NCBI RefSeq assembly: GCF_002220095.1
Contig: NZ_CP022372.1
Coordinates: 3,320,501-3,384,500, forward strand
DNA from: Bosea sp. AS-1
GTDB lineage: Bacteria > Pseudomonadota > Alphaproteobacteria > Rhizobiales > Beijerinckiaceae
Direction: 5' to 3'
DNA: 64,000 bases
Shown here one piece after another: positions 39,271-47,761 of the stretch (positions within the stretch are counted from its first letter, which is position 1; every line of letters starts with the position of its first letter). A model generated the notes under the pieces. The model was not told the DNA's origin and made no database searches. It saw only the letters and a program-made list of their open reading frames with translations. Made by a program: the position numbers and the translations under genes.

Positions 39271-39295
39271 AAAACAAACTTGACTGTTTGTAAGT
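39271..39295 (+). promoter_or_regulatory. Promoter/operator of the TetR-liv operon
   Basis: A CTTGAC -35 at 39279 sits inside the inverted repeat ACAAAC-TTGACT-GTTTGT (39274-39291) followed by AAGT. CTTGACTGTTTGTAAGT recurs at 47644 with one mismatch before the second ABC operon. It lies about 45 bases before the TetR ATG, the usual place for autoregulation. Confidence 0.7.
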
Positions 39296-39337
39296 GACCG
39301 ACCATCGTTCCCCTATCGTCAGGGAAGCGAGGCCTGA

Positions 39338-39994
39338 ATGAGCAATACCGGCAAGCGGCGATCGCAGAAGGAGCGCAGTGCGGAGACGTCCGCGCGGCTG
39401 ATGAACGCGACCATCGACCTGCTGCACGACCGGGGCCTCGCCCGCACCACCACCCCTGAGATCGCACGTGTCGCCGGCGTTTCCCGCGGCGCCCTGACCC
39501 ATCATTTCGCCAGCCGCGAGGCGATCATCAGCGCCTCGGTTGCCGACCTGCTGAGTAAGACGACCCGGGACCTGCACCGTTTCGCCGAGGATTTCGTGGA
39601 GCGCGGCGGCTCCAGCGACGAGATCGTCGACTACATCTGGCGGATGATGGACGACCGGCTGTTCTACGTGACGATGGAATATCTGCCGGAAGCCCGCCAC
39701 AACCCGGACTTCCGTGCCGACCTCATCCCCATGGTCAAGGATTTCCACGCCGGGCTCGACGCGATCTGGACCGCGCTCGCGGCCCGTGCGGGGACCGATC
39801 CGGACCATACCCGCACCGTGATGAACGCGACGATGTGCCTGTTCCGCGGCATGATCAGCCAGACCGTGCTGCGTCCGAACGACCCTGCCTACTACGAAGG
39901 CCTGCAACGCTTCTGGAAGCAGCAGGTGCGGCAGCATTTCCCGATGAAACCAGCGGCCGCCCAATCCGGCCGGCGCAAGACGGCGACGGCATGA
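39338..39994 (+). CDS. TetR/AcrR-family transcriptional regulator
   Basis: A 218-aa regulator. The N-terminal HTH is TTTPEIARVAGVSRGALTHHFASREAI (read as two helices near residues 35-62). The C-terminal domain is helical and ligand-binding. It is the first gene of the island: its stop overlaps the start of the LivG ATPase (ATGA). A palindrome overlaps its promoter and recurs before the polyamine-type ABC operon, so it likely represses both in response to the imported compound. The ligand is unknown. Confidence 0.9.
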   Translation: MSNTGKRRSQKERSAETSARLMNATIDLLHDRGLARTTTPEIARVAGVSRGALTHHFASREAIISASVADLLSKTTRDLHRFAEDFVERGGSSDEIVDYIWRMMDDRLFYVTMEYLPEARHNPDFRADLIPMVKDFHAGLDAIWTALAARAGTDPDHTRTVMNATMCLFRGMISQTVLRPNDPAYYEGLQRFWKQQVRQHFPMKPAAAQSGRRKTATA

Positions 39995-40755
39995 GGGCTG
40001 CACTGACCATTCAGGGGCTGAAGCTCGGCTTCTACGGCGTGCTGGTGCTGCGCGGCGTCGATTTCGCAGTTCCCCAAGGCTCCTTCACCGGCTTGATCGG
40101 GCCCAACGGAGCCGGCAAGTCGACCCTGTTCAACGCGGTCTCGGGGCTCTACCAGCCGAATGCCGGTTCGGTCAGGCTCGGCGAGACCGAGACGGCCGGG
40201 ATGCCGCCGGAGAAGCTCGTCGCGGCGGGGCTGGTTCGCTCCTTCCAGCTCGCGCGCGGCTTTCCCAAGCTCAGCGTCTTCCAGCACCTGATGCTCTACG
40301 GGGCGGACCAGCCGGGCGAGGGCCTGCTGGCGGGACTGATCGGCACGGGCGGGGCGAAGCGTCGCGAAGCGGAGTTGTCCGAGCGGGCCTTCGGCATTGC
40401 CCGCCGCCTGAAGCTCGACCATGTGCTCGACAACCCCGTCACCGCCCTCTCCGGCGGCCAGAAGAAGCTGGTCGAGATCGGCCGTGCCCTGATGGCCGAG
40501 CCCAAGATCCTGCTGCTCGACGAGCCGATGGCCGGTGTCAATCCGAGCCTGACCGAGCAGATCGCCGAGCATCTCGTCGCGCTCAACCGCGACGGGCTGA
40601 CGATCTGCCTGATCGAGCACGATATGGGGCTGATCAGGAAGCTCTGTGCGCCCGTCATCGTCATGGCCGAAGGCAAGACGCTGACGCAAGGGTCGTTCGA
40701 CGAGGTCGCCGCCGATACCCGCGTGCAGGAAGCCTATCTCGGGAGGCGTCATTGA
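39991..40755 (+). CDS. Branched-chain amino acid-type ABC transporter ATP-binding protein (LivG-like)
   Basis: A 254-aa ABC ATPase with Walker A GPNGAGKSTLF near residue 38, signature LSGGQKKLVEIGRAL near residue 157 and Walker B ILLLDEPMAGVNP. The C-terminal HDMGLI (H-loop) and VMAEGK fit LivG. Paired with a LivF-like ATPase it drives uptake by the adjacent permeases. It is coupled to the TetR gene (ATGA overlap) and to the next gene (TTGA overlap). Confidence 0.93.
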   Translation: MRAALTIQGLKLGFYGVLVLRGVDFAVPQGSFTGLIGPNGAGKSTLFNAVSGLYQPNAGSVRLGETETAGMPPEKLVAAGLVRSFQLARGFPKLSVFQHLMLYGADQPGEGLLAGLIGTGGAKRREAELSERAFGIARRLKLDHVLDNPVTALSGGQKKLVEIGRALMAEPKILLLDEPMAGVNPSLTEQIAEHLVALNRDGLTICLIEHDMGLIRKLCAPVIVMAEGKTLTQGSFDEVAADTRVQEAYLGRRH

Positions 40756-41474
40756 GCGCGGCACAGGGCGAATTGCTCGCCGTCGATGGCGTCGTTGCCG
40801 GCTATGGCGCGGCCGAGCAGATTCTGAAGGGCACCTCGCTCAGGGTAGCGCCCGGCGAGATCGTCTCGATCATCGGCCCGAACGGCGCCGGCAAATCGAC
40901 GCTGCTCAAGACCATCGCCGGCCTCGTCCAGGCGCGCGACGGCACGATCAGGCTCAAGGGCGGCGACGTCACCCGCGAGAACGCACTCGGCCGGGCCAGG
41001 GCCGGCATCGGCTTCGTGCCGCAGGAGCGCAATGTCTTCGGCGCGATGACGGTCGCCGAGAATCTGGAGATCAGCGGGTTTCAGGAGCCTGGCAAGGTCG
41101 GAGAGCGCAGCGAGCAAATGTATGCGCGCTATCCGATGCTGGCCGAGAAGCGCAAGGCACTGGCGCGCACGCTCTCGGGTGGCCAGCGCCAGATCCTCGC
41201 CATGGCGATGGGGCTAATGAACGCCCCTGCCCTGCTGCTGCTCGACGAGCCCACGGCCGGGCTTTCGCCGAAGGCCGCCGACGAATTGTTCGACGCCATC
41301 GTCGCCCTCAACGAGGGCGGCCTGCCGATCCTGATGGTCGAGCAGCATGCGCTGGAAGCGCTGCAGATCTCGACGCGCGGCTATGTGCTGGTCTCCGGCC
41401 GCAACAGCCGCGAGGGCGCCGGGCCCGCGCTCGCCACCGACCCCGAAATCCGCCAGCTCTTCCTCGGCGGCTAG
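40752..41474 (+). CDS. Branched-chain amino acid-type ABC transporter ATP-binding protein (LivF-like)
   Basis: A 240-aa ATPase with Walker A GPNGAGKSTLLK, signature TLSGGQRQILAMAMGL and Walker B LLLLDEPTAGLSPK. The EQHALEA H-loop and PQERNVFGAMTVAENL are characteristic of LivF. It starts at a TTG overlapping the previous stop. The substrate of the system is unknown; proximity to amidohydrolases suggests a peptide or acylated amino acid. Confidence 0.93.
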   Translation: MSAAQGELLAVDGVVAGYGAAEQILKGTSLRVAPGEIVSIIGPNGAGKSTLLKTIAGLVQARDGTIRLKGGDVTRENALGRARAGIGFVPQERNVFGAMTVAENLEISGFQEPGKVGERSEQMYARYPMLAEKRKALARTLSGGQRQILAMAMGLMNAPALLLLDEPTAGLSPKAADELFDAIVALNEGGLPILMVEQHALEALQISTRGYVLVSGRNSREGAGPALATDPEIRQLFLGG

Positions 41475-41518
41475 GGCGACGACACGACAGCAAACCAACA
41501 AGACAACAGGGGAATACC

Positions 41519-42724
41519 ATGACCGAGTTCACGACCGACCGCCGCACGCTGCTTGCTGGCGCCGCCGCGCTCGCCAGCCTCTCCGCCCTGCCCGGCCGCG
41601 CGCTCGCCCAGGGCGCGCCAATCCGGATCGGCACGCTGACGCCGCTCACCGGTGCGGGCGGCCCCTATGGCCCGGTCATGGTCAAGGCGGTCAAGGCCGT
41701 GGTCGACGAGGTCAATGCCGCCGGCGGCGTGCTCGGCCGCAAGATCGAGCTGATCTCTGAAGACGACCAGACCAACCCGGAAGCCGGCGTACGCGCCGCC
41801 CGCAAGCTGATCGATGTCGACAAGGTCTCGGCCATCCTCGGCACCTGGTCGTCCGCGGTGACGACCGCCGTGGCGCCGCTCTGCTGGGAATCGAAGACCT
41901 TCCTCGCGACCGTCTCGGGCGCCGATTCGATTACCTTGCTGCCGCATCAGGGCTACCTGATCCGCACCCAGCCGAACACGACCCTGCAGGGCCGCAAGTT
42001 CGGCGAGTTCTGCGTCGCCGAGAAGGCCAAGCGCGTCTTCTTCCTCTCGCCGCAGACGCCCTTCTTCAAAAGCCAGTTCGACAACATCACCGAGGCCGTG
42101 AAGAAGGCCGGCGGCGAGACCGGCTCGCTGGTCTATGACGACAAGAAGCCGGCCTATCGCAGCGAGATCGACGAGGTGCTGCGCTTCAAGCCCGATGCGA
42201 TCATCTTCGGCGGCTACACCCCCGACACGGCGGTGATGCTGAAGGACGCCTATCGCGCCGGCTATGGCGGACTGAAGGTGGCGTTCGGCTATGCGGTCAA
42301 CCAGAAGCTGGTCGAGAGCGTGCCGGCCGAGGTGGTCGACAAGACCTTCACCATCGCCCCCTCGCCGGCCGAGGGCTCGAAGGCTTATGCGCGTCTGGTC
42401 AAGATGATCGGCGTCGCCTCGCCCGATCCGTACACCACCCAGGTCTATGACCAGATCAACCTGATCCTGATGGCGATCGCTCTGGCCGGCGACACCTCCG
42501 GGAGCGCGATCAAGGATGCGGTCCGCAAGGTCAGCCAGGCGCAGGGCGGCGCCAAGATCGACAACGCGCTGGACGGGCTCAAGGCGATCGCCGCCAAGCA
42601 GCCGGTCGACTATGACGGCGCCAGCGGCCCCTGCGACTTCACCGAGACCGGCGACATCGCCGATTGCCAGTTCCGCTACGAGCAGGTCCAGGGCGGCAAG
42701 CTGACGCTGGTGAAGATCGCGTGA
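41519..42724 (+). CDS. ABC transporter substrate-binding protein (Leu/Ile/Val-binding family)
   Basis: A 401-aa periplasmic receptor of the type I LivJ-like fold. It has a Tat-like signal (DRRTLLAGAAALASLSAL, cleaved after ALA-Q near residue 31) and begins the mature protein with IRIGTLTPLTGAGGPYG. It captures the ligand for the Liv-type importer encoded around it. Its last codons overlap the permease GTG, and a strong AGGGGAA ribosome binding site precedes it. Confidence 0.92.
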   Translation: MTEFTTDRRTLLAGAAALASLSALPGRALAQGAPIRIGTLTPLTGAGGPYGPVMVKAVKAVVDEVNAAGGVLGRKIELISEDDQTNPEAGVRAARKLIDVDKVSAILGTWSSAVTTAVAPLCWESKTFLATVSGADSITLLPHQGYLIRTQPNTTLQGRKFGEFCVAEKAKRVFFLSPQTPFFKSQFDNITEAVKKAGGETGSLVYDDKKPAYRSEIDEVLRFKPDAIIFGGYTPDTAVMLKDAYRAGYGGLKVAFGYAVNQKLVESVPAEVVDKTFTIAPSPAEGSKAYARLVKMIGVASPDPYTTQVYDQINLILMAIALAGDTSGSAIKDAVRKVSQAQGGAKIDNALDGLKAIAAKQPVDYDGASGPCDFTETGDIADCQFRYEQVQGGKLTLVKIA

Positions 42725-43584
42725 GCCAGTTGTTGCAGGCGCTCGTCAACGGGCTGATGACCGGGGCGCTGATCGCCGTTCCGGCCATCGGCTTCTCAGC
42801 CATCTTCGCGGTGCTGCGCTATCCGAATTTCGCCATCGCGGCCTATGCCACCATCGGAGCCTTCGCCGCCTGGTGGGCGAATGTCGCGATGGGGCTGCCG
42901 ATACCGGCGGCGCTCCTCGTCGCCTTCGCGGTGACGGGCTTCGTCGGTGTCGTCGCGGAAGAGACTTCGCTGAAGCGCCTGCGCAATAACGGCGCGCTGA
43001 TCGTGGCCATCGCCTCGATCGCGCTCAATCTCGTGCTGGAGAACATCGTCCGCTTCATCTTCGGCAACGAGATGCGCGGCTACGACCTGCCGATCGCGCG
43101 CGACATGCGCTTCGGCGACCTGCGCATCGGCCCGCAGCAGCTCCAGAGCCTGCTGCTCGCCGTCGCGATCATGGCGGCGATGTTCCTGTTCCTGCGCTAT
43201 ACCCGCTTCGGCAAGGCGATGCGCGCCGTCGCCGACAATCCCGACCTCGCCCGGCTCAAGGGCATCGACCCTGCGAAGATCGCGATCGTCACGCTCTTCC
43301 TCGGCGCGGGGCTGACCGGCGTCGGCGGCGTGCTGATCGGTTTGGATACCTCGATCGACCCGCTGACCGGTTATCGCGTACTGCTCTCGGTCTTCGCCGC
43401 GGCCGTGCTCGGCGGGCTCGGCTCGATCCCCGGCGCGGTCGCTGGCGCACTGATGCTGGGGATCGCCGAGGAACTCGCGCTGCTCATCGTGCCCGCGACT
43501 TACCGAACCGGCGTCGGCTTCGTCGCGATCCTGCTGATGCTCACTTTCCGGCCGCGCGGCCTCCTCGGGGAAAGGGCCGCCTGA
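42721..43584 (+). CDS. Branched-chain amino acid-type ABC permease (LivH-like)
   Basis: A 287-aa membrane permease with about eight helices. LivH-type features are MTGALIAVPAIGFSAIFAVLRYPNF split over the first helices, RYTRFGKAMRAVADNPDLARLKGID as the cytoplasmic EAA-like loop, and AAVLGGLGSIPGAVAGALMLG. It starts at a GTG that overlaps the binding-protein stop. Confidence 0.93.
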   Translation: MSQLLQALVNGLMTGALIAVPAIGFSAIFAVLRYPNFAIAAYATIGAFAAWWANVAMGLPIPAALLVAFAVTGFVGVVAEETSLKRLRNNGALIVAIASIALNLVLENIVRFIFGNEMRGYDLPIARDMRFGDLRIGPQQLQSLLLAVAIMAAMFLFLRYTRFGKAMRAVADNPDLARLKGIDPAKIAIVTLFLGAGLTGVGGVLIGLDTSIDPLTGYRVLLSVFAAAVLGGLGSIPGAVAGALMLGIAEELALLIVPATYRTGVGFVAILLMLTFRPRGLLGERAA

Positions 43585-44495
43585 TGCTGTCCTATCTGAT
43601 CTTCACCCTGACGCTCTGCGCCATCTACGGCCTGCTCGCGCTCAGCCTGAATCTGATCTGGGGCAGCGCCGGCCTCGTCAATCTCGGCCTCGCCGGCTTC
43701 TTCGCGGTCGGTGCCTACGCCTCAGCCTTGGCGACGGGGGCTGGCGCGCCCGTGCTGATCGGCTGGGGGGCGGCGCTCCTCGTCGGCGCCGCGGTCGGCC
43801 TCGTCGTCACCTTCGCGACGCTCAGGTTGCGCGAGGACTATCTCGCCATCGTCACGCTCGGCTTCGCCGAGGTCATCCGCCTCGTCGCGCTGAACGAGCG
43901 CTGGCTGACCAACGGCTCGGACGGCATTTCCGGCATCAAGGCGCCGCTCAAGGCGGAACTCGGCACGCAGAACTTCGCGTATTTCTATCTCGGCCTCGCC
44001 ACGCTGGTGCTGGTGATCGTCTGGGCGCTGCTGCGCCGGCTCGACGCCTCGCCCTATGGCCGGGCACTCAAGGCGATCCGCGAGGACCAGCAGCTCGCGG
44101 CCTTCGCTGGCAAGCCGGTGCTGCGCTTCAAGCTCCAGGCCTTCGCGCTCTCGGCGGCGATCGCGGCGCTGGCGGGCGCGCTCTACGCGCATTTCCAGTC
44201 CTATGTCTCGCCGGACCATTTCCAGCCGCTGATCACGATCTACATCTTCCTCGCCGTCACCGCCGGCGGCGTCGGGCGTCCAAGCGGGGCCGTGCTCGGC
44301 GCCTATCTCGTCGTGATCTTCCTGGAGGCGACGCGCTTCGTCACCGAATGGGTGCCGGGGCTGCAACCGGTCCAGCTCGCCGCCACGCGCGAAATGCTGA
44401 TCGGCATCGCCCTCATCCTCGTCCTGCATCTCAAGCCGCAGGGCATCCTGCCCGAGCGCATCCCGAAGGCGCCGGTCCCTCCGACCGCCGCCTAA
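43584..44495 (+). CDS. Branched-chain amino acid-type ABC permease (LivM-like)
   Basis: A 303-aa permease. LivM features are LSLNLIWGSAGLVNLGLAGFF, LREDYLAIVTLGFAEVIRL and YGRALKAIREDQQLAAFAGK. Together with LivH it forms the membrane channel of the importer. Its start overlaps the LivH stop by one base. Confidence 0.93.
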   Translation: MLSYLIFTLTLCAIYGLLALSLNLIWGSAGLVNLGLAGFFAVGAYASALATGAGAPVLIGWGAALLVGAAVGLVVTFATLRLREDYLAIVTLGFAEVIRLVALNERWLTNGSDGISGIKAPLKAELGTQNFAYFYLGLATLVLVIVWALLRRLDASPYGRALKAIREDQQLAAFAGKPVLRFKLQAFALSAAIAALAGALYAHFQSYVSPDHFQPLITIYIFLAVTAGGVGRPSGAVLGAYLVVIFLEATRFVTEWVPGLQPVQLAATREMLIGIALILVLHLKPQGILPERIPKAPVPPTAA

Positions 44496-44510
44496 ACCGA
44501 AGGCCTGCCC

Positions 44511-44999
44511 ATGTCCGACGATCTCGCCACCCTCTCCGCCCTCATCAAGGAGCCCGGCCAGCCCGACACGGTGTTCAAGGCCTTCGAGGACATCACCCGC
44601 CGCCTCGTCGGGCATGAATTGTTCACGCTGCTCTATGTCGACGGGCAGGAGGTCGCGCGCATCTATTCCAACCGGCCGACCGAGTATCCGGTATCCGGCC
44701 GCAAGACGATGGGGCCAACGCCTTGGGGCAAGCATGTGCTCGACGGGCGCCAGCCCTATCTCGGCAAGGACAAGGCCGGCATCCGCTGGGCCTTCTTCGA
44801 CCATGAATTGATCGAGAGCATGGGGCTCGGCTCCGTCATCAACATCCCCGCGATCTATGACGGCAAGGTCGTCGGCACGATCAACCTGCTCGCGGCCGAG
44901 CACCATTACCGCGAGGAGCATGTCGCGCCGGTCGAGCGGCTGGCGCCGCTGCTGGTGCCGGCCTTCCTCGCCGCGCGTGCCGCCAACAAGGCCGCCTGA
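44511..44999 (+). CDS. GAF-domain protein
   Basis: A 162-aa stand-alone GAF domain of the signal-sensing type. Relevant segments are HELFTLLYVDGQEVARIYSN, EYPVSGRKTMGPTPWGKHVL and GLGSVINIPAIYDGKVVGTINLL. It has no Cys, so it is not an fRMsr-type methionine sulfoxide reductase. With no kinase or HTH attached it may sense the imported compound or allosterically modulate an enzyme in the operon. It lies between the Liv-type permease and the amidohydrolases. Confidence 0.85.
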   Translation: MSDDLATLSALIKEPGQPDTVFKAFEDITRRLVGHELFTLLYVDGQEVARIYSNRPTEYPVSGRKTMGPTPWGKHVLDGRQPYLGKDKAGIRWAFFDHELIESMGLGSVINIPAIYDGKVVGTINLLAAEHHYREEHVAPVERLAPLLVPAFLAARAANKAA

Positions 45000-45039
45000 T
45001 CCCGCTTCCCCGACGCATCCTGACCGAAGGAACAAGCCC

Positions 45040-46275
45040 GTGGCTTCCATCCTGTTCACCAATGCCCGCATCGTCGACGGCTCGGCGCCGGAGGCGGGTG
45101 CGCCCGTCAGCGTCCTCGTCGAGGGCGGCACCATCCGCGAGGTCGGCAAATCCGTGACCTCGGCCAAGGCCAAGGTCGTCGATCTCAAGGGCAAGACGCT
45201 GATGCCTGGCCTGATCGACGCGCATGTCCATGTCGTGGCCGGCGTCGCCGATCTCGGCGCGAATGCCCGCCTGCCGGATTCGCTGGTCACTGCCCGCTCG
45301 TTCGGGATCATGCGGGCCATGCTGATGCGCGGCTTCACCACCGTGCGCGACGTCGGCGGCGCGGATTTCGGCCTGAAGCAGGCGACAGAGGAAGGCGATT
45401 TTCCGACGCCGCGCCTCGTCATTTCCGGCAAGGCGCTGAGCCAGACCGGCGGCCATGCCGATTTCCGCGGCCGCTATGACGACCGCCCGAGCGTGATCGA
45501 GCGCCATCGCCTCGGCGCGCTCGGCCGCATCTGCGACGGCGTCGACCAGGTCCGCCGTGCCGCGCGCGAGGAGCTGAAGGGCGGCGCCGACTTCATCAAG
45601 ATCATGGCCAATGGCGGCTGCGCCTCGCCGACCGACCCGATCCATTTCCTCGGCTTCTCGGTGAGCGAGCTGGAGGCGGTGGTCGAGGAAGCGAAGATGG
45701 CCGGCACCTATGTCTCGGCCCATGTCTATACCGACGACGCCATCCGCCGCTGCGTCGAGGCCGGCGTGCATTCGCTGGAGCATTGCAACCTGATCAAGGC
45801 CGAGACGGCGAAGCTCGCCGCCTCGAAGGGCGCCGTCGCGGTGCCGACGCTGGTGACATACGACAAGCTGGTCTCGGATGGGCCGAAGCTCGGCTTCCCG
45901 CCGGATTCGGTCGCCAAGGTCGATGTCGTGCGCTCGGCCGGCATGGAATCGCTCGCCATCATGAAGAAGGCCGGCCTGACCATGGCCTATGGCAGCGACC
46001 TGCTCGGCGAGATGCACAAGTACCAGTCCGAGGAGTTCGTGATCCGCGGCCGCGCCCTGCCGGCGCACGAGGTCATCGCCTCGGCGACCCATGTCGCGGC
46101 GAAGCTCCTGAAGATGGAAGGCCTGATCGGTACGGTCGCGGCTGGCGCCTATGCCGACCTGATCGTCGTCGATGGCGACCCGCTGAAGGACCTCTCGCTG
46201 CTGACCCGTCAGGGCCGGCACATCCCGCTGATCATGAAGGGCGGCGCCTTCATGAAGCGCGCCAGCCTGGGCTGA
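45040..46275 (+). CDS. Amidohydrolase, imidazolonepropionase/Xaa-dipeptidase-like, first copy
   Basis: A 411-aa cytoplasmic amidohydrolase. Binuclear metal ligands are visible: HVHV near residue 64, a candidate carboxylated Lys in DFIKIMANGG near 190, SAHVYT near 228, SLEHCN near 248 and GSDLLG near 322. This pattern matches the Sgx9260/Cc2672 group that hydrolyses N-acyl amino acids or dipeptides. The GTG at 45040 follows GAAGGA. It is followed by a paralogue of the same length. Its substrate is probably what the flanking importers bring in. Confidence 0.88.
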   Translation: MASILFTNARIVDGSAPEAGAPVSVLVEGGTIREVGKSVTSAKAKVVDLKGKTLMPGLIDAHVHVVAGVADLGANARLPDSLVTARSFGIMRAMLMRGFTTVRDVGGADFGLKQATEEGDFPTPRLVISGKALSQTGGHADFRGRYDDRPSVIERHRLGALGRICDGVDQVRRAAREELKGGADFIKIMANGGCASPTDPIHFLGFSVSELEAVVEEAKMAGTYVSAHVYTDDAIRRCVEAGVHSLEHCNLIKAETAKLAASKGAVAVPTLVTYDKLVSDGPKLGFPPDSVAKVDVVRSAGMESLAIMKKAGLTMAYGSDLLGEMHKYQSEEFVIRGRALPAHEVIASATHVAAKLLKMEGLIGTVAAGAYADLIVVDGDPLKDLSLLTRQGRHIPLIMKGGAFMKRASLG

Positions 46276-46366
46276 GCGGGCGCCGGATCGACAGAAGCCG
46301 ATAATCCGCATCTTATACCGGCGGGGCCCACACCACCCCGGCGGTCCGTACGCTCGGAGAGGGATC

Positions 46367-47602
46367 ATGACGGCGCTGCACTTCAAGAACTTCACCTTGC
46401 TGGAGCCTGAATTCGGCGAATTGCGCCCGGGCTACGAACTTCTGGTCGCGGACGACACGATCCGCGAGCTCTCGGACAAGCCGTTGAAATCCGCCAAGGC
46501 CGATGTGGTCGACTGTGGCGGGCGCACTCTGATGCCGGGACTGATCGACAGCCACGTCCATGTCTTCCTGTCGGAGGTTTATATCCGCAGCCTGGAGAGC
46601 ATGCCGCTGACGCTGATGACGGCGCGCGCCGTCAGGCTGATGAAGGGTATGCTCGACCGCGGCTTCACCACGGTGCGCGACACCGGCGGCGCCGATTGGG
46701 GCATCAAGGAAGCGGTCGAGAAGGGGGACGTCGCAGGCCCCCGCCTGTTCATCGCCGGCGCGGCCATCGGCCCGACCGGAGGGCACAGCGATCCGCGCCG
46801 GCGCACCGATTTCGGCGCGCGCTGCCATTGCTGCAACGCCATGGCCTATACGATGAACATCTCGGACGGCATCTCCTCGGTGCGCCGATCGGCCCGCGAG
46901 CAGATGCGGCTGGGTGCCGATCACATCAAGATCATGATGTCCGGCGGCGTCGCCAGCCCCTACGACCCGCTCGACTCGATGCAGTTCAGCGTCGAGGAGG
47001 TGAAGGCCGCCGTCGAGGAGGCGAAAGCCTTCGGCCGCTATGTCTGTGCCCATGCCTATACGCCGGAGGCGATCACGCGGGCGGCGCAATGCGGCGTGCG
47101 CGCGATCGAGCACGGCAACCTGATCGATGAGGCCTCGGCCAGGCTGATGGCCGAGAACGGGATGTTCCTCACCGCCAACCTCATCGCCTACTACGCCATG
47201 AAGGAGCGCGCAGCCGAGTTCGGCATGACCAGCGATATGCTGGCGAAGAACGACCTCGTCATCGATGGGGGCCTGCGCTCCCTGGAAATCTGCAAGCGTG
47301 CCGGCGTGCCGGTCGCTTTTGGCTCGGACCTGCTCGGCCAGTTGCAGAGCGAGCAGTCGCGCGAGTTCCTGCTGCGCCGCGAGGTGCTCTCGCCGATCGA
47401 GATCATCCGGTCGGCGACGACGGTGGGTGCCCAGATCCTGCGCATGGAGGGCAAGCTGGGCACGCTGCAGGCCGGAGCCTTCGCCGACCTGATCCTCGTC
47501 GATGGCGACCCGCTGAAGGATCTCGGCCTGTTCCAGGAGCAGGGACGGCATCTGGCGGCGATCATGAAGGGAGGAACCTTCCACAAGAACACCCTGCATT
47601 GA
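46367..47602 (+). CDS. Amidohydrolase, imidazolonepropionase/Xaa-dipeptidase-like, second copy
   Basis: A 411-aa paralogue of the preceding gene with the same landmarks: SHVHVF, DHIKIMMSGG, CAHAYTPEA, IEHGNL and GSDLLG. A Cys-containing insert (ARCHCCNAMAYT, near residue 152) replaces the sequence of the first copy and may alter the substrate pocket. GAGAGGG precedes the ATG. Overall identity appears moderate, so the duplication is old and substrate specificities probably differ. Confidence 0.88.
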   Translation: MTALHFKNFTLLEPEFGELRPGYELLVADDTIRELSDKPLKSAKADVVDCGGRTLMPGLIDSHVHVFLSEVYIRSLESMPLTLMTARAVRLMKGMLDRGFTTVRDTGGADWGIKEAVEKGDVAGPRLFIAGAAIGPTGGHSDPRRRTDFGARCHCCNAMAYTMNISDGISSVRRSAREQMRLGADHIKIMMSGGVASPYDPLDSMQFSVEEVKAAVEEAKAFGRYVCAHAYTPEAITRAAQCGVRAIEHGNLIDEASARLMAENGMFLTANLIAYYAMKERAAEFGMTSDMLAKNDLVIDGGLRSLEICKRAGVPVAFGSDLLGQLQSEQSREFLLRREVLSPIEIIRSATTVGAQILRMEGKLGTLQAGAFADLILVDGDPLKDLGLFQEQGRHLAAIMKGGTFHKNTLH

Positions 47603-47634
47603 GGTCTGCCTATCGGCTGGGCGCAGCCTGAGAG

Positions 47635-47660
47635 AAAACCGGGCTTCACTGTTTGTAAGT
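47635..47660 (+). promoter_or_regulatory. Second copy of the TetR-type promoter/operator
   Basis: AAAAC-CGGG-CTTCACTGTTTGTAAGT (47635-47660) matches the sequence at 39271 (AAAAC-AAA-CTTGACTGTTTGTAAGT) in the 17-base right part with a single change. The left half of the palindrome is lost, so binding may be weaker. It heads the polyamine-type ABC operon. Confidence 0.6.
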
Positions 47661-47761
47661 TGCATCGCAAAATCCCACGCGAACGAGGGAGCGGTCTTGG
47701 CCTGCATGTCGGACAGGATGCATCGGGAAGCCGGCGCGCGCCGCTGCTCGGGAGCGACCGG

